Shown here: one piece after another, positions 31,174-38,398 of the stretch
Layout of the letters: every line of letters starts with the position of its first letter
How positions within the stretch are numbered: position 1 is the stretch's first letter
Assembly: GCA_903873565.1 (NCBI GenBank)
Contig: CAIQOY010000043.1
Coordinates: forward strand, 1-39,410
DNA length: 39,410 bases
Source: an uncultured Actinomycetes bacterium
GTDB lineage: Bacteria > Actinomycetota > Thermoleophilia > Gaiellales > F1-60-MAGs149
Reading direction: 5' to 3'
Notes under the pieces: generated by a model
The model's input: only the letters and a program-made list of their open reading frames with translations
Database searches by the model: none
What the model was told of the DNA's origin: nothing
Made by a program: the position numbers and the translations under genes

Positions 31174-31575
31174 ATGGCCAGCAGGTTCATCATGCACAGC
31201 GAGGTGCCCGTCACGGAGTTCGACTGGGGCAGCGCCGGGATGCGCTGCTCGAAGGACAACACGGGCTGCCAGACGTTCGTCGTCCTGGACGTCGTGCTCG
31301 CGCCCGGCGCGTGCCACGACTTCCACAAGCACCCCGACCAGGACGAGATGATCATCGTCAAGCAGGGGTCGATCACGCAGCACATCGAGGGCGAGTCCTG
31401 CACGCTCAACGCGGGCGACTCCGTCTACCTCGACAAGGACGTCGTCCACGGGTCGTTCAACGACGGCAGCGAGGACGCGCACCTGCAGGTCGTGCTCGCC
31501 CCCGCCATGGGCGAGGGCGGCTACGAGCTCGTCGACGTCTCGGGCGACGAGCCCTGGGCGTCGATGCGCGCCTGA
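31174..31575 (+). CDS. Cupin-domain protein (plus operon)
   Basis: The 133-residue protein is a single cupin: LAPGACHDFHKHPDQDEMIIVKQGSITQHIEGESCTLNAGDSVYLDKDVVHGSFNDG. The metal ligands would be the His pair in HKHP, the Glu in DEMIIV and His in VVHGSF, so a metal ion is likely bound. An extra N-terminal strand with SKDNTGCQTF precedes the barrel. An AGGAGGA ribosome-binding site lies just before the ATG. It closes the liv operon and is followed by a strong hairpin. It may be a small dioxygenase, isomerase or sensor protein; the sequence does not decide. Confidence 0.85.
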   Translation: MASRFIMHSEVPVTEFDWGSAGMRCSKDNTGCQTFVVLDVVLAPGACHDFHKHPDQDEMIIVKQGSITQHIEGESCTLNAGDSVYLDKDVVHGSFNDGSEDAHLQVVLAPAMGEGGYELVDVSGDEPWASMRA

Positions 31576-31590
31576 CCCGGATCGGCGATG

Positions 31591-31624
31591 GGGCCCGGTC
31601 GGACCGCGCGGTCCGGCCGGGCCC
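31591..31624. terminator. Strong bidirectional hairpin between the two cupin genes
   Basis: Bases 31591-31605 pair with 31610-31624 around the loop GCGC, giving 15 pairs with a single G-U. It lies between the stops of the convergent plus and minus operons and can end both. Its GGTCGGACC part resembles the operator core, but here it is explained by the hairpin arms. Confidence 0.75.
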
Positions 31625-31635
31625 CGCGCACGCCG

Positions 31636-32028
31636 CTAGCGCTCGACGTGGCCCGCGCCGCCCTGGTCGCCCAGGACGAGGTCGCGCTCGCGGTCGGGCA
31701 CGTGGTCGAGCGGGACGGGGGCGAGGCCCTCGATGAACGTGACCCCGGTCTCGGAGATGAGCTCGTGCTCGAGGCCGCGGTTGATGCAGACGACGTCGCC
31801 CGCACGCACGGTGCGGGTCTCATCCTCGACGGTGATGGTGACCTCGCCGTCGAGGATCACCATCAGCTGCTCGGTCTCGTCGTGGGAGTGGCGCGGCACG
31901 GTCTTGCCGGGCTCGTAGGTGACGCGGCAGAGCAGCATCTGGTCGCCGCCGAACGCGTTCAGGCGCACGCCGGGGAAGAGCTCGAGCGGCTCCTGGCCGT
32001 TCCAGGTCCCGAAGGGGGAGTCGGCCAT
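31636..32028 (-). CDS. Cupin-domain protein (minus operon)
   Basis: The 130-residue protein is a conserved-barrel cupin: YEPGKTVPRHSHDETEQLMVILDGEVTITVEDETRTVRAGDVVCINRGLEHELISE. Metal ligands would be the two His in RHSH, the Glu/Gln in ETEQ and the His in EHEL. It is unrelated at sequence level to the plus-strand cupin beyond the fold. The ATG at 32028 lies two bases after the stop of the Mo-C subunit gene, so it belongs to the hydroxylase operon and may act on the hydroxylated product or its ring-opened form. Confidence 0.85.
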   Translation of the reverse strand: MADSPFGTWNGQEPLELFPGVRLNAFGGDQMLLCRVTYEPGKTVPRHSHDETEQLMVILDGEVTITVEDETRTVRAGDVVCINRGLEHELISETGVTFIEGLAPVPLDHVPDRERDLVLGDQGGAGHVER

Positions 32029-32030
32029 CC

Positions 32031-33137
32031 CTACGGGGCGAACAGGACCGCGCTGTCGGCGGAGGCGACCGCGTTGATCGAGAGCTCCTCGTCGTAGCGG
32101 ATGTACTTGCCGTCCGTCCGCGACTCGGGCCTGCCCTCCTCCTTGGCGCGCAGGGCGCGCAGGACCTTCTCGGGCGTGATCGGCATCTCGGTCACCCACA
32201 CGCCGACCGCGTCGTAGATCGCGGTGGCGATCGCCGGCGGCTGGGCGTTGTTGGCCATCTCGCCGATCGACTTGGCCCCGAACGGGCCGTCGGACGACGG
32301 GTTCTCGATGATGATGCACTCGAGCTCGGGGAGCTCCTCCATCGAGGGCACGAAGTACGAGCCGTAGCCGGAGCCGCGGTGGTCGGGGCTCGGGTAGTAC
32401 GGGTACACCGTCTCGAGCAGGCCGAGCCCGAGGCCCTGCATGGCCCCGCCCTCGATCTGGCCCTCGACCATCGTCGGGTTGATCGCGCGGCCGACGTCGT
32501 AGACCTGCGACATCTTGAGCACGCGGACGTCGCCCGTCTCCGTGTCCACCTCGACCTCGGCGGCGCAGGCCGCGTACGAGATCGCCGAGTGCGGCGGCAC
32601 CGTGACGGCCCCCGTCTCGGGGTCGAGGGTGGCGTACTCCTTGAGGGCGGTGCCCTGGCCGGAGATCAGCTCGCCCTTCACGAAGGTGGCGAAGCCGGCG
32701 ATGTCGCCCATCCCGACCTTCTTGTCGGGGGAGCCCTTGACGTGCACCTCGCCGTCGGCGATCTCGAGGTCGCCGGCGTCCACCTCGAGCAGCTCGCCGC
32801 CGATCTCGAGGATGCGCGAGCGCACCTTCTCGGCCGCGAGGCGCACGGCGTTGCCGCCGATGAACGTGCCGCGCGAGGCGAACGTGCCCATGCAGAACGC
32901 GGACGAGTCCGTGTTCGAGGTGTCCATCGTGACCCAGTCCATCGGCACGCCGATGGCGTCGGCGACGATCTGGGAGTGGACCGTCTTGGAGCCCTGGCCG
33001 ATGTCGACGGTGCCGGCGAAGACGTCCACGCGGCCGTCCATCTTGAGCTTGATCCAGGCCTGCGACGGGTCGCCGTTCTGGTTCATGCCCGTCGGGTACT
33101 CGATCGCCGCGATCCCGCGGCCGACTGCCTTGGCCAT
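32031..33137 (-). CDS. Molybdenum hydroxylase, C-terminal half of large subunit (separate polypeptide)
   Basis: The 368-residue protein corresponds to the second molybdenum-cofactor-binding part of xanthine dehydrogenase/CoxL-type large subunits: DIGQGSKTVHSQIVADAIG (about 45-63), TDSSAFCMGTFASRGTFIGGNAV, VYDVGRAINPTMVEGQIEGGAMQGLG and the catalytic Glu in GAKSIGEMANNAQPPA (E293). It lacks the N-terminal domains, which are supplied by the neighbouring gene. It starts with its own ATG, sharing one base with the upstream stop (TGATG), so this is not a random break. The two products total 824 residues, the length of an intact large subunit. The layout matches the two-part Mo subunit of nicotinate dehydrogenase (NdhL/NdhM) of Eubacterium barkeri. 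Confidence 0.88.
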   Translation of the reverse strand: MAKAVGRGIAAIEYPTGMNQNGDPSQAWIKLKMDGRVDVFAGTVDIGQGSKTVHSQIVADAIGVPMDWVTMDTSNTDSSAFCMGTFASRGTFIGGNAVRLAAEKVRSRILEIGGELLEVDAGDLEIADGEVHVKGSPDKKVGMGDIAGFATFVKGELISGQGTALKEYATLDPETGAVTVPPHSAISYAACAAEVEVDTETGDVRVLKMSQVYDVGRAINPTMVEGQIEGGAMQGLGLGLLETVYPYYPSPDHRGSGYGSYFVPSMEELPELECIIIENPSSDGPFGAKSIGEMANNAQPPAIATAIYDAVGVWVTEMPITPEKVLRALRAKEEGRPESRTDGKYIRYDEELSINAVASADSAVLFAP

Positions 33138-34507
33138 CAGTGGTCCTCCGGGTTGCCGAGCTGGCCCACGAGGTGCTCGGGCAGGTCGTCGCCCGAGCGC
33201 ATCGCGGCGGTCATGGTGCGGTAGTCGGCCGGCAGCTCGTGGCCGGTCGCCTCCGCGATCGCCTTGACGACCGGGACGGTCGAGGGGTCGGTGTAGACGA
33301 CGCCGTTCGGCGAGGTGTCGCCGAGCCGGTTCGCGTTCTTGAGCCGGAACTCGAGCGGGTCCATGCCGATCGCGCGCGCGCAGCGCTCGATGTGGATCTC
33401 CGTCGCGAACGAGACGCTGGTCACGCCGAATCCCCGCATGGCGGTCGACGGGACCCGGTTCGTGTAGACGACGTACCCGTTGAACTCGAGGTTCGGGATC
33501 GTGTACGCGCCCGTGTGGTGGAAGGAGTGCTTGGTGACGCCGTACGGCGAGAAGCGCGAGTACGCGCCCGCGTCGTGCAGGGTCAGCATCTTGCGGCCGA
33601 GGATCCAGCCGTCCTTCGTGATCGCGTCGGCGACCTCCATGTGCCAGCCGGCGCGGGTCGACGAGCAGAGGAACTCCTCCTCGCGGGTCCAGCGCCAGCG
33701 CACGGGGCGCTGGGCCTTGACGGCGAGGAGGACCGTGATCGTCTCGGAGGCCGTGTCGACCTTGCCGCCGAAGCCGGAGCCGGTCGTGCCGCCGATGAAC
33801 TTGAGCCGGTTGAGCGGCCAGTCCAGGTGCGCGGCGACGACGCCCATCGAGAAGTACATCGCCTGCGTGGCCGAGTAGACCGTGTAGCGGCCGTCGGCCT
33901 CGGGCACGACCTGCGTGACCTGGGTCTCCATCGGCACGTGCTCCATCGGGTACGGCCGGTAGACGCCCGTCACGATGTGGTCCGCCTGCTCGAAGGCCCA
34001 GTCGACGTCGCCCTTGCGGATCTGGCGGCGGTCCATCTGGCCCTCGAAGTCGGGGTACCAGTTCTGGTTGTCGTGCGCCTGCGGGGCGTTCGGCTCGAAC
34101 GCCCTGCGGATGTCGAAGAGCGGCTCGAGCTCCCTGTAGGTGACCTCGATCGCCTCGGTCGCGCGCAGGGCGGTCGCCTCGTCGACGGCCGCCACGGCGG
34201 CGATCGGCTGGCCGAGGTAGCGGACGTGCGTCGCGGCGAGCAGCGGCTCGTCGCCGGGGACGCCGAGCCCCTCGATGTGGCCGTGGACGTTCTTGTGGAC
34301 GTCCGCGTGGGTGACGACGGCGAACACGCCCTCCATCGCCTCGGCCTTCGAGGTGTCGATCGAGAGGATCTCCGCGTTGTGGTGCGGCGAGCGCAGCGCC
34401 TTCGCCCACAGCGTCCCCGGGATGCGCACGTCGTCGACGTAGCGGGTCCCGGCGGTGACGTGGGCGCCGGCGTCGTAGCGCGGCAGCCGCTGGCCGACGA
34501 CCTTCAC
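33137..34507 (-). CDS. Molybdenum hydroxylase, N-terminal half of large subunit (separate polypeptide)
   Basis: The 456-residue protein has the a/b hammerhead domain (RYVDDVRIPGTLWAKALRSPHHNAEI, VFAVVTHADV, PLLAATHVRYLGQPIAAVAAVDEATA) and the first Mo-cofactor-binding domain (GGTTGSGFGGKVD, RWRWTREEEF, STAMRGFGVTSVSFATEIHIE, GMDPLEFRLKNANRLGDTSPNG). It ends in a regular stop right where the next gene begins. GTG at 34507 overlaps the stop of the FeS-subunit gene as GTGA. Together with the C-terminal half it should form the catalytic subunit that hydroxylates an aromatic N-heterocycle or aldehyde using water. The substrate cannot be told from the sequence. Confidence 0.88.
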   Translation of the reverse strand: MKVVGQRLPRYDAGAHVTAGTRYVDDVRIPGTLWAKALRSPHHNAEILSIDTSKAEAMEGVFAVVTHADVHKNVHGHIEGLGVPGDEPLLAATHVRYLGQPIAAVAAVDEATALRATEAIEVTYRELEPLFDIRRAFEPNAPQAHDNQNWYPDFEGQMDRRQIRKGDVDWAFEQADHIVTGVYRPYPMEHVPMETQVTQVVPEADGRYTVYSATQAMYFSMGVVAAHLDWPLNRLKFIGGTTGSGFGGKVDTASETITVLLAVKAQRPVRWRWTREEEFLCSSTRAGWHMEVADAITKDGWILGRKMLTLHDAGAYSRFSPYGVTKHSFHHTGAYTIPNLEFNGYVVYTNRVPSTAMRGFGVTSVSFATEIHIERCARAIGMDPLEFRLKNANRLGDTSPNGVVYTDPSTVPVVKAIAEATGHELPADYRTMTAAMRSGDDLPEHLVGQLGNPEDH

Positions 34508-35025
34508 CGCTCCACCCCCTTGATGGTCGTGTTGGCGCCGACGGCGGTCTCCTCGAGGTCGAAGGTCTCGCCGCGGGCGGCGGCCTGGACGGCCGCGATG
34601 ATCTTGACGTAGCCGGTGCAGCGGCAGGCGTGCCCGCCGAGCGCCTCGACGATCGCGTCGCGGTCGTCGGTCCCGCCCTGCTCGAGGTAGGCCGTGGCGG
34701 CCATCAGGAAGCCGCTGGCGCAGAACCCGCACTGGGCGGCGTAGTGGTGGATCCAGGCCTGCTGGAGCGGCGTCAGCTCGCCGCCGGCGGGGGCGAGGCC
34801 CTCGACGGTGCGGATCGCGGTGCCGCGCGCGGCCTCGACGGGCATCAGGCAGGAGCGGCGCGCCTCGCCGTCGACGATGACGGTGCAGGCGCCGCAGCCG
34901 CCGTGCTGGCAGGAGGCCTTGGGGCTGGTGATCGAGAGATCCTCCCGCAGCACGTGCAGGAGCGGCGTGAGGGGCTCGGCCTCCACGACCTGGGCCGTGC
35001 CGTTGACGGTGAACTCGATGCTCAT
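34504..35025 (-). CDS. Molybdenum hydroxylase, [2Fe-2S] small subunit
   Basis: The 173-residue protein binds two [2Fe-2S] clusters. The plant-ferredoxin-like cluster uses C39, C44, C47 and C59 (CQHGGCGACTV...C), and the second, in a helical domain, uses C99, C102, C134 and C136 (CGFCASGF...CRCTGY). This is the normal size and layout of CoxS/XdhC/NdhS. It passes electrons from molybdenum to FAD. ATG at 35025 overlaps the stop of the FAD-subunit gene (ATGA). No twin-arginine signal is present, so the enzyme should be cytosolic. Confidence 0.93.
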   Translation of the reverse strand: MSIEFTVNGTAQVVEAEPLTPLLHVLREDLSITSPKASCQHGGCGACTVIVDGEARRSCLMPVEAARGTAIRTVEGLAPAGGELTPLQQAWIHHYAAQCGFCASGFLMAATAYLEQGGTDDRDAIVEALGGHACRCTGYVKIIAAVQAAARGETFDLEETAVGANTTIKGVER

Positions 35026-35801
35026 GCGGCCTCCCGGAGCTGCTCGAGCGCGCGGCGGACGAGGATGGGCAGGGTCTGCTCGCGGTACCAGGCGGAGGCG
35101 ACCGCGTCGTCGGCGAGCTGGACGTCGGCGAGCGCCGCCCGCCCGGCGGCCTCGGGGTCGTCGGCCTTCGCCTCGGCCGAGGGGAGGCGCAGCCCGTGCG
35201 GGCCGGCGCCGGTCGCGGCGAGGCGGATGCCGTCCGCGCCGCGGACGGCGCTGACCGCGAGGGCCGTGTACTCGTGCGTGTGCTGGCGGTCGAGGTAGGC
35301 GTAGGCGCCGGGCGCCTCGTCGTACGCGACGTCGAGGACCAGCCGGCCGGCCCGCTGCGCCAGGAAGTCCTCGACGGGCTCGGTGCGCTCGCCGCCCTTG
35401 CCGGCGGAGCGGACGTGCGCCCCGAGGGCGATCATCACGCCCTGCAGGTCGCCGCGCGGCGCCTCGAAGTTGGCGGCGCAGAGGTTGCCGCCGACGGTGG
35501 CCTGGCGGCGCACCTCGCCGTCGGCGATGTGCGCGACGCACGACGCGACCGGGTCGGGCAGGCCCGCGAGCTCCGCCAGCGGCGTGCCGGCGCCGATCGT
35601 GACGCGGCCCCCGTCGCGGGCGATGCCGCCGAGGCCGGCGCGGTGGAGCATCAGCGCGGTGGCCGGGCGCTCGAAGCCGAGCTGGATGTTGGGGACGACG
35701 ATCGTGCCGCCCCCGACGACGAGCGTGCCGTCGCCGTCGCCGAACATCTCCACGGCCTCAGCCGGGGACGTCGGGATCAGTACTGCTGGTCCGTGAGCCA
35801 T
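35022..35801 (-). CDS. Molybdenum hydroxylase, FAD-binding medium subunit
   Basis: The 259-residue protein has the CoxM-type FAD motifs: TLVVGGGTIVVPNIQLG (about 26-42), VTIGAGTPLAEL and ATVGGNLCAANFEAPRGDL, then a C-terminal domain. It is slightly shorter than usual (about 285). The family's first helix motif is P-T-S-x-x-E-A and matches IPTSPAEAV at the start. It is the first gene of the operon FAD, FeS, Mo-N, Mo-C, cupin, and its promoter lies upstream over the 3' end of gntR. The subunit hands electrons on to NAD or another acceptor. Confidence 0.9.
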   Translation of the reverse strand: MAHGPAVLIPTSPAEAVEMFGDGDGTLVVGGGTIVVPNIQLGFERPATALMLHRAGLGGIARDGGRVTIGAGTPLAELAGLPDPVASCVAHIADGEVRRQATVGGNLCAANFEAPRGDLQGVMIALGAHVRSAGKGGERTEPVEDFLAQRAGRLVLDVAYDEAPGAYAYLDRQHTHEYTALAVSAVRGADGIRLAATGAGPHGLRLPSAEAKADDPEAAGRAALADVQLADDAVASAWYREQTLPILVRRALEQLREAA

Positions 35802-35819
35802 TCTCCCTACCCATGTCCG

Positions 35820-35837
35820 GCGGGGCTCGCGCCCCGC
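35820..35837 (-). terminator. Hairpin downstream of gntR, in the leader of the hydroxylase operon
   Basis: GCGGGGC (35820-35826) pairs with GCCCCGC (35831-35837) around TCGC. It lies 32 bases after the gntR stop and inside the expected 5' leader of the FAD-subunit gene, so it may end gntR transcripts or attenuate the hydroxylase operon. Confidence 0.45.
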
Positions 35838-35865
35838 TCCTCCTCACCGCACAGGCGGCAGGGGC

Positions 35866-35894
35866 AGACTACGGATTGGACTGACCACTTTCAA
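35866..35894 (-). promoter_or_regulatory. Promoter of the molybdenum hydroxylase operon
   Basis: On the minus strand TTGAAA (bases 35889-35894) and TAGTCT (35866-35871) are 17 bases apart. The promoter overlaps the last codons and stop of gntR. The start of the FAD-subunit gene is about 57 bases downstream of the expected transcription start. Confidence 0.6.
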
Positions 35895-36624
35895 GTCGGG
35901 CGCGCGCCTCGATGGCCCGCTGGAGCCAGCGGCGGATGTCCTCGAGGTGCTCGCGCATGGCCTGCCCCGCGACCGCGGGGTCGCCCGTCTCGATCGCCGC
36001 GATGATGTCCTCGTGGGCCTCGAGCGTGCGGTCGAGGATGTCCTCGCCCTCCATGATCCGCTCGCGCAGGCTGGCCCCGAGGTGCCAGACCGAGTCGATC
36101 AGCTCGAGCAGGAGCGCGTTGCCGGCCAGCTCGTGGATCGCGCGGTGGAACTTGCGGTCCGCCGCGAGGTTCGCGATGCCGTCCTGGTCGCGGGTGATCC
36201 CCGCGGCGAGGCGGCGCAGGCGCTGCACGTCGCGCTTGGTGGCGCGCTGCGCCGCGAGCTCGGCGGCGCCCACCTCGAGCATGCCGCGCACGTCCATCAG
36301 CTGGCTGGCCGAGGTCGCGTTGCGCTCCACCGCGAAGATCAGCGGCGTGGCGAGGCGCTCGGTGGAGAGGTCGGTGACGTAGGTGCCGGAGCCCTGCCGC
36401 GCGGTCAGGACGCCCATCGACGACAGCGTCCGGATCGCCTCGCGCACGGTGGAGCGCGACACGTTGAGCTGGACGGCGAGGTCCCGCTCGACCGGGAGCC
36501 GGTCGCCGGGGCGCAGGCCGAGGCGCTCGATCATCTCGAGCAGGAGGTCGGCCGTCGCGGTGCCCGTGGCGCCGCGCGGGGCGGCCGGCGCGGTGGGACG
36601 GGTGCTGCGCGTGGACGGCGGCAT
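35869..36624 (-). CDS. GntR-family regulator, FadR/FCD type
   Basis: The 251-residue protein has an N-terminal winged helix-turn-helix: LGLRPGDRLPVERDLAVQLNVSRSTVREAIRTLSSMGVLTARQGSGTYV (about residues 34-83). The C-terminal FCD ligand domain includes DRKFHRAIHELAGNALLLELIDSVWHL and AHEDIIAAIETGDPAVAGQAMREHLEDI, with the Asp and His residues that bind metal in this class. The first 20 residues are a Thr/Ala/Pro-rich tail. FCD regulators bind palindromes such as TGGTNNGACCA and leave DNA when they bind a small acid. Five such sites surround the gene. ATG at 36624 lies five bases after the VOC gene's stop, so it is co-transcribed and its own promoter region has a site. Confidence 0.92.
   Translation of the reverse strand: MPPSTRSTRPTAPAAPRGATGTATADLLLEMIERLGLRPGDRLPVERDLAVQLNVSRSTVREAIRTLSSMGVLTARQGSGTYVTDLSTERLATPLIFAVERNATSASQLMDVRGMLEVGAAELAAQRATKRDVQRLRRLAAGITRDQDGIANLAADRKFHRAIHELAGNALLLELIDSVWHLGASLRERIMEGEDILDRTLEAHEDIIAAIETGDPAVAGQAMREHLEDIRRWLQRAIEARARLESGQSNP
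35877..35887. promoter_or_regulatory. Imperfect GntR-type operator in the hydroxylase promoter spacer
   Basis: TGGTCAGTCCA on the minus strand differs from the palindrome TGGTCNGACCA at one position. It lies between the -35 and -10 boxes, the same placement as the operator in the liv promoter. Confidence 0.5.
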
Positions 36625-36629
36625 CGGCG

Positions 36630-37112
36630 TCAGCGGGCGCCCTGCTCGAGCGCGTCGAGGAAGAGCGAGGCGCGCAGGTTCCACTCGGACTGGGGGAACG
36701 CCTCCTCGAGCCGGCGCAGCGGCACCTTCGCCTGGTCGACGCCGGTGACGTCGCGGCAGACCAGTTCGATCAGGTTGCCGCCCGGGTCGACCAGGTACAT
36801 CTGGCCGGCGCCGTCCGGCAGGAGGTTCGCCGCCGCGAAGCCCGGCACCTCGACCAGGCAGCCCCGGCGGACCGCCTCGACGAACAGCTCCTCGAAGTTG
36901 TCGACCTCGAGGCCGAGATGGTGGCGGCTGGTCGGCGGCTCGCCCTCGGGGAACAGGTGGACCTGGCGCTGGCCGGCGCGCAGCCACTCCGTGCGCACGC
37001 CGAAGTTCGGTCCGGGGATGTGCTCCATGCCGAGGAAGTCGACGTAGAACGCGAGGGACTCGTCGAAGTCCTTGACGGAGATGCTGACGTGGTTGAGGTC
37101 GGTGACGCCCAT
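36630..37112 (-). CDS. Glyoxalase/VOC-superfamily protein
   Basis: The 160-residue protein shows the paired beta-alpha-beta-beta-beta modules of the vicinal oxygen chelate fold: VTDLNHVSISVKDFDESLAFYVDFLGMEHIPGPNFG (about 3-38), QVHLFPEGEPP, RHHLGLEVDNFEELFVEAVRRG and YLVDPGGNLIELVCRD. The metal ligands His8, His65 (RHHLGLEV) and the Glu in NLIEL are in place. These proteins act as lyases, ring-cleaving dioxygenases or isomerases. A C-terminal extension of about 30 residues follows the domain. It is co-transcribed with gntR from a region that holds an operator, so it should belong to the regulon. Confidence 0.87.
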   Translation of the reverse strand: MGVTDLNHVSISVKDFDESLAFYVDFLGMEHIPGPNFGVRTEWLRAGQRQVHLFPEGEPPTSRHHLGLEVDNFEELFVEAVRRGCLVEVPGFAAANLLPDGAGQMYLVDPGGNLIELVCRDVTGVDQAKVPLRRLEEAFPQSEWNLRASLFLDALEQGAR

Positions 37113-37138
37113 CGCCGTACGGGGGGGTACGCGGGAAA

Positions 37139-37149
37139 TGGTCTGACCA
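37139..37149. promoter_or_regulatory. GntR-type operator upstream of the VOC-gntR operon
   Basis: TGGTCTGACCA is a perfect 11-base palindrome 27 bases before the VOC start at 37112. It suggests autoregulation of gntR. The exact promoter boxes on the minus strand are unclear. Confidence 0.65.
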
Positions 37150-37191
37150 CGATAGTGGCTCTCGCCGGTGCTGGGAAGGGGCGGGTTCCGG

Positions 37192-38394
37192 CTAGCCCGA
37201 CCGGTCGCGGACCCCGCGGCGCAGGCGCGCCGCGGACAGGGTCGACGCGCACGCCGCGATCGCCAGGGCGCCGATGGGGAAGGTCAGCAGCACGAGGTCG
37301 AAGTTCCCGGTCAGATCGCGCAGGGCGCCGAGCAGGGTCGGCGCGAGCGCGGTCACGATGTAGCCGATGAAGAGCATCATCCCGGCGACGGCGCCGACGT
37401 CCACGGGGTGGTCGGCGACGTCGAGGGGCAGGCTCATCGAGATCGTGAACATCGCCCCGTTGGCGAGGCCGGCGAAGATGATCCACGCGCCGGCGCCACC
37501 GGGGGCGAGGGCCAGGAGCAGGGAGGAGACGGCCATCGTCGAGGCGGCGATCAGCATCCCGCGCCGGCGCGAGACCCGCGCCCCGGCGATCCCGACCGCG
37601 ATCGCCGCGGGCACGGTGGCGATGTTGAAGGCGGCGGCCAGCCAGCCGGTGGTCGCCTGCGACCAGCCGAGCTCGACGTAGGCGGCGGGGAGCCACGCGG
37701 TCAGGCCGTAGTAGATGATCCCCATCACGCTGAACATCGCCACGAACACCCAGGCGATGCCGCTGCGCAGCGGGAAGCGCGGGAACACCCCGGGCGGGCG
37801 GGCGCGGGGCGCGGAGCGGGCCATCAGCGCCCAGCCCGCCAGCGACACGACGGCGGCGAGCGAGAACGCCAGCAGGGTGAAGCGCCAGCCGTCCAGCCAG
37901 ACGGCGAGGGGCACGGCGAGGACGGCGGCCAGCGAGGATCCGAGCTGGATGGCCGCGGTGTAGACGCTGGTCAGGAGCAGCGGGTGGTCGGCGAAGCGCT
38001 CCTTGACCGCGACCACCATCAGGGCGTTGCCGAGGCCCATCCCGGCGCCCACGATGAAGGTCAGCGCCAGCAGGCTGACCGCGCCCGGGGCGACGACGCG
38101 CAGGAGGCCCGCGATGGCGATCAGCGCCACGGCGACGGTGACGGCGCGGACGGCGCCGACGCGGCCGGCCAGGACCGGGGCGATCGGCGCGAAGACGCCC
38201 ATGCAGAGCAGGGGGATCGTGAGCAGGAGGCCCGCGACCGCGTGCGAGATGCCGAGGGAGGCCTGGATGTCGGGGAGGAGCGGCCCGAGCCCCACGATCT
38301 GCGGGCGCAGGGTCAGCGCGGCCAGCGAGAGGCCGATCAGGAGCGGCATCCGCTCGCCGATGCGGGCGGGCGCGTCCGCGGCGAGGTGGCCCAC
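37192..38394 (-). CDS. MFS transporter, CynX/NimT-like (copy 2)
   Basis: The 400-residue permease has about 12 helices and the CynX-group start LIGLSLAALTLRPQIVGLGPLLPDIQASLGIS. It is a close paralogue of the protein encoded at 19252-20493, sharing GAGMGLGNALMVVAVKERF, RFPLRSGIAW, IYYGLTAWLPAAY, FAGLANGAMFT and SLPLDVADHPVDVGA. At the DNA level blocks of more than 20 identical bases are shared (for example around 37457 and 19509). The GTG at 38394 lies four bases after the epimerase stop; translation is probably coupled. Substrate unknown; likely an anion or small carboxylate/amide. Confidence 0.87.
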   Translation of the reverse strand: MGHLAADAPARIGERMPLLIGLSLAALTLRPQIVGLGPLLPDIQASLGISHAVAGLLLTIPLLCMGVFAPIAPVLAGRVGAVRAVTVAVALIAIAGLLRVVAPGAVSLLALTFIVGAGMGLGNALMVVAVKERFADHPLLLTSVYTAAIQLGSSLAAVLAVPLAVWLDGWRFTLLAFSLAAVVSLAGWALMARSAPRARPPGVFPRFPLRSGIAWVFVAMFSVMGIIYYGLTAWLPAAYVELGWSQATTGWLAAAFNIATVPAAIAVGIAGARVSRRRGMLIAASTMAVSSLLLALAPGGAGAWIIFAGLANGAMFTISMSLPLDVADHPVDVGAVAGMMLFIGYIVTALAPTLLGALRDLTGNFDLVLLTFPIGALAIAACASTLSAARLRRGVRDRSG

Positions 38395-38398
38395 GGCG

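Noticed and set aside
31597..31605. GGTCGGACC as a further GntR operator
   Set aside because: It lies between two convergent stops and is fully explained as one arm of a 15-pair terminator hairpin; no promoter is there.
32031..34507. Large hydroxylase subunit gene broken by a frameshift (pseudogene)
   Set aside because: The first part ends in a normal stop, the second has its own ATG at the junction, both keep all motifs, and the cut falls between domains; a natural split is more likely, though re-sequencing would settle it.
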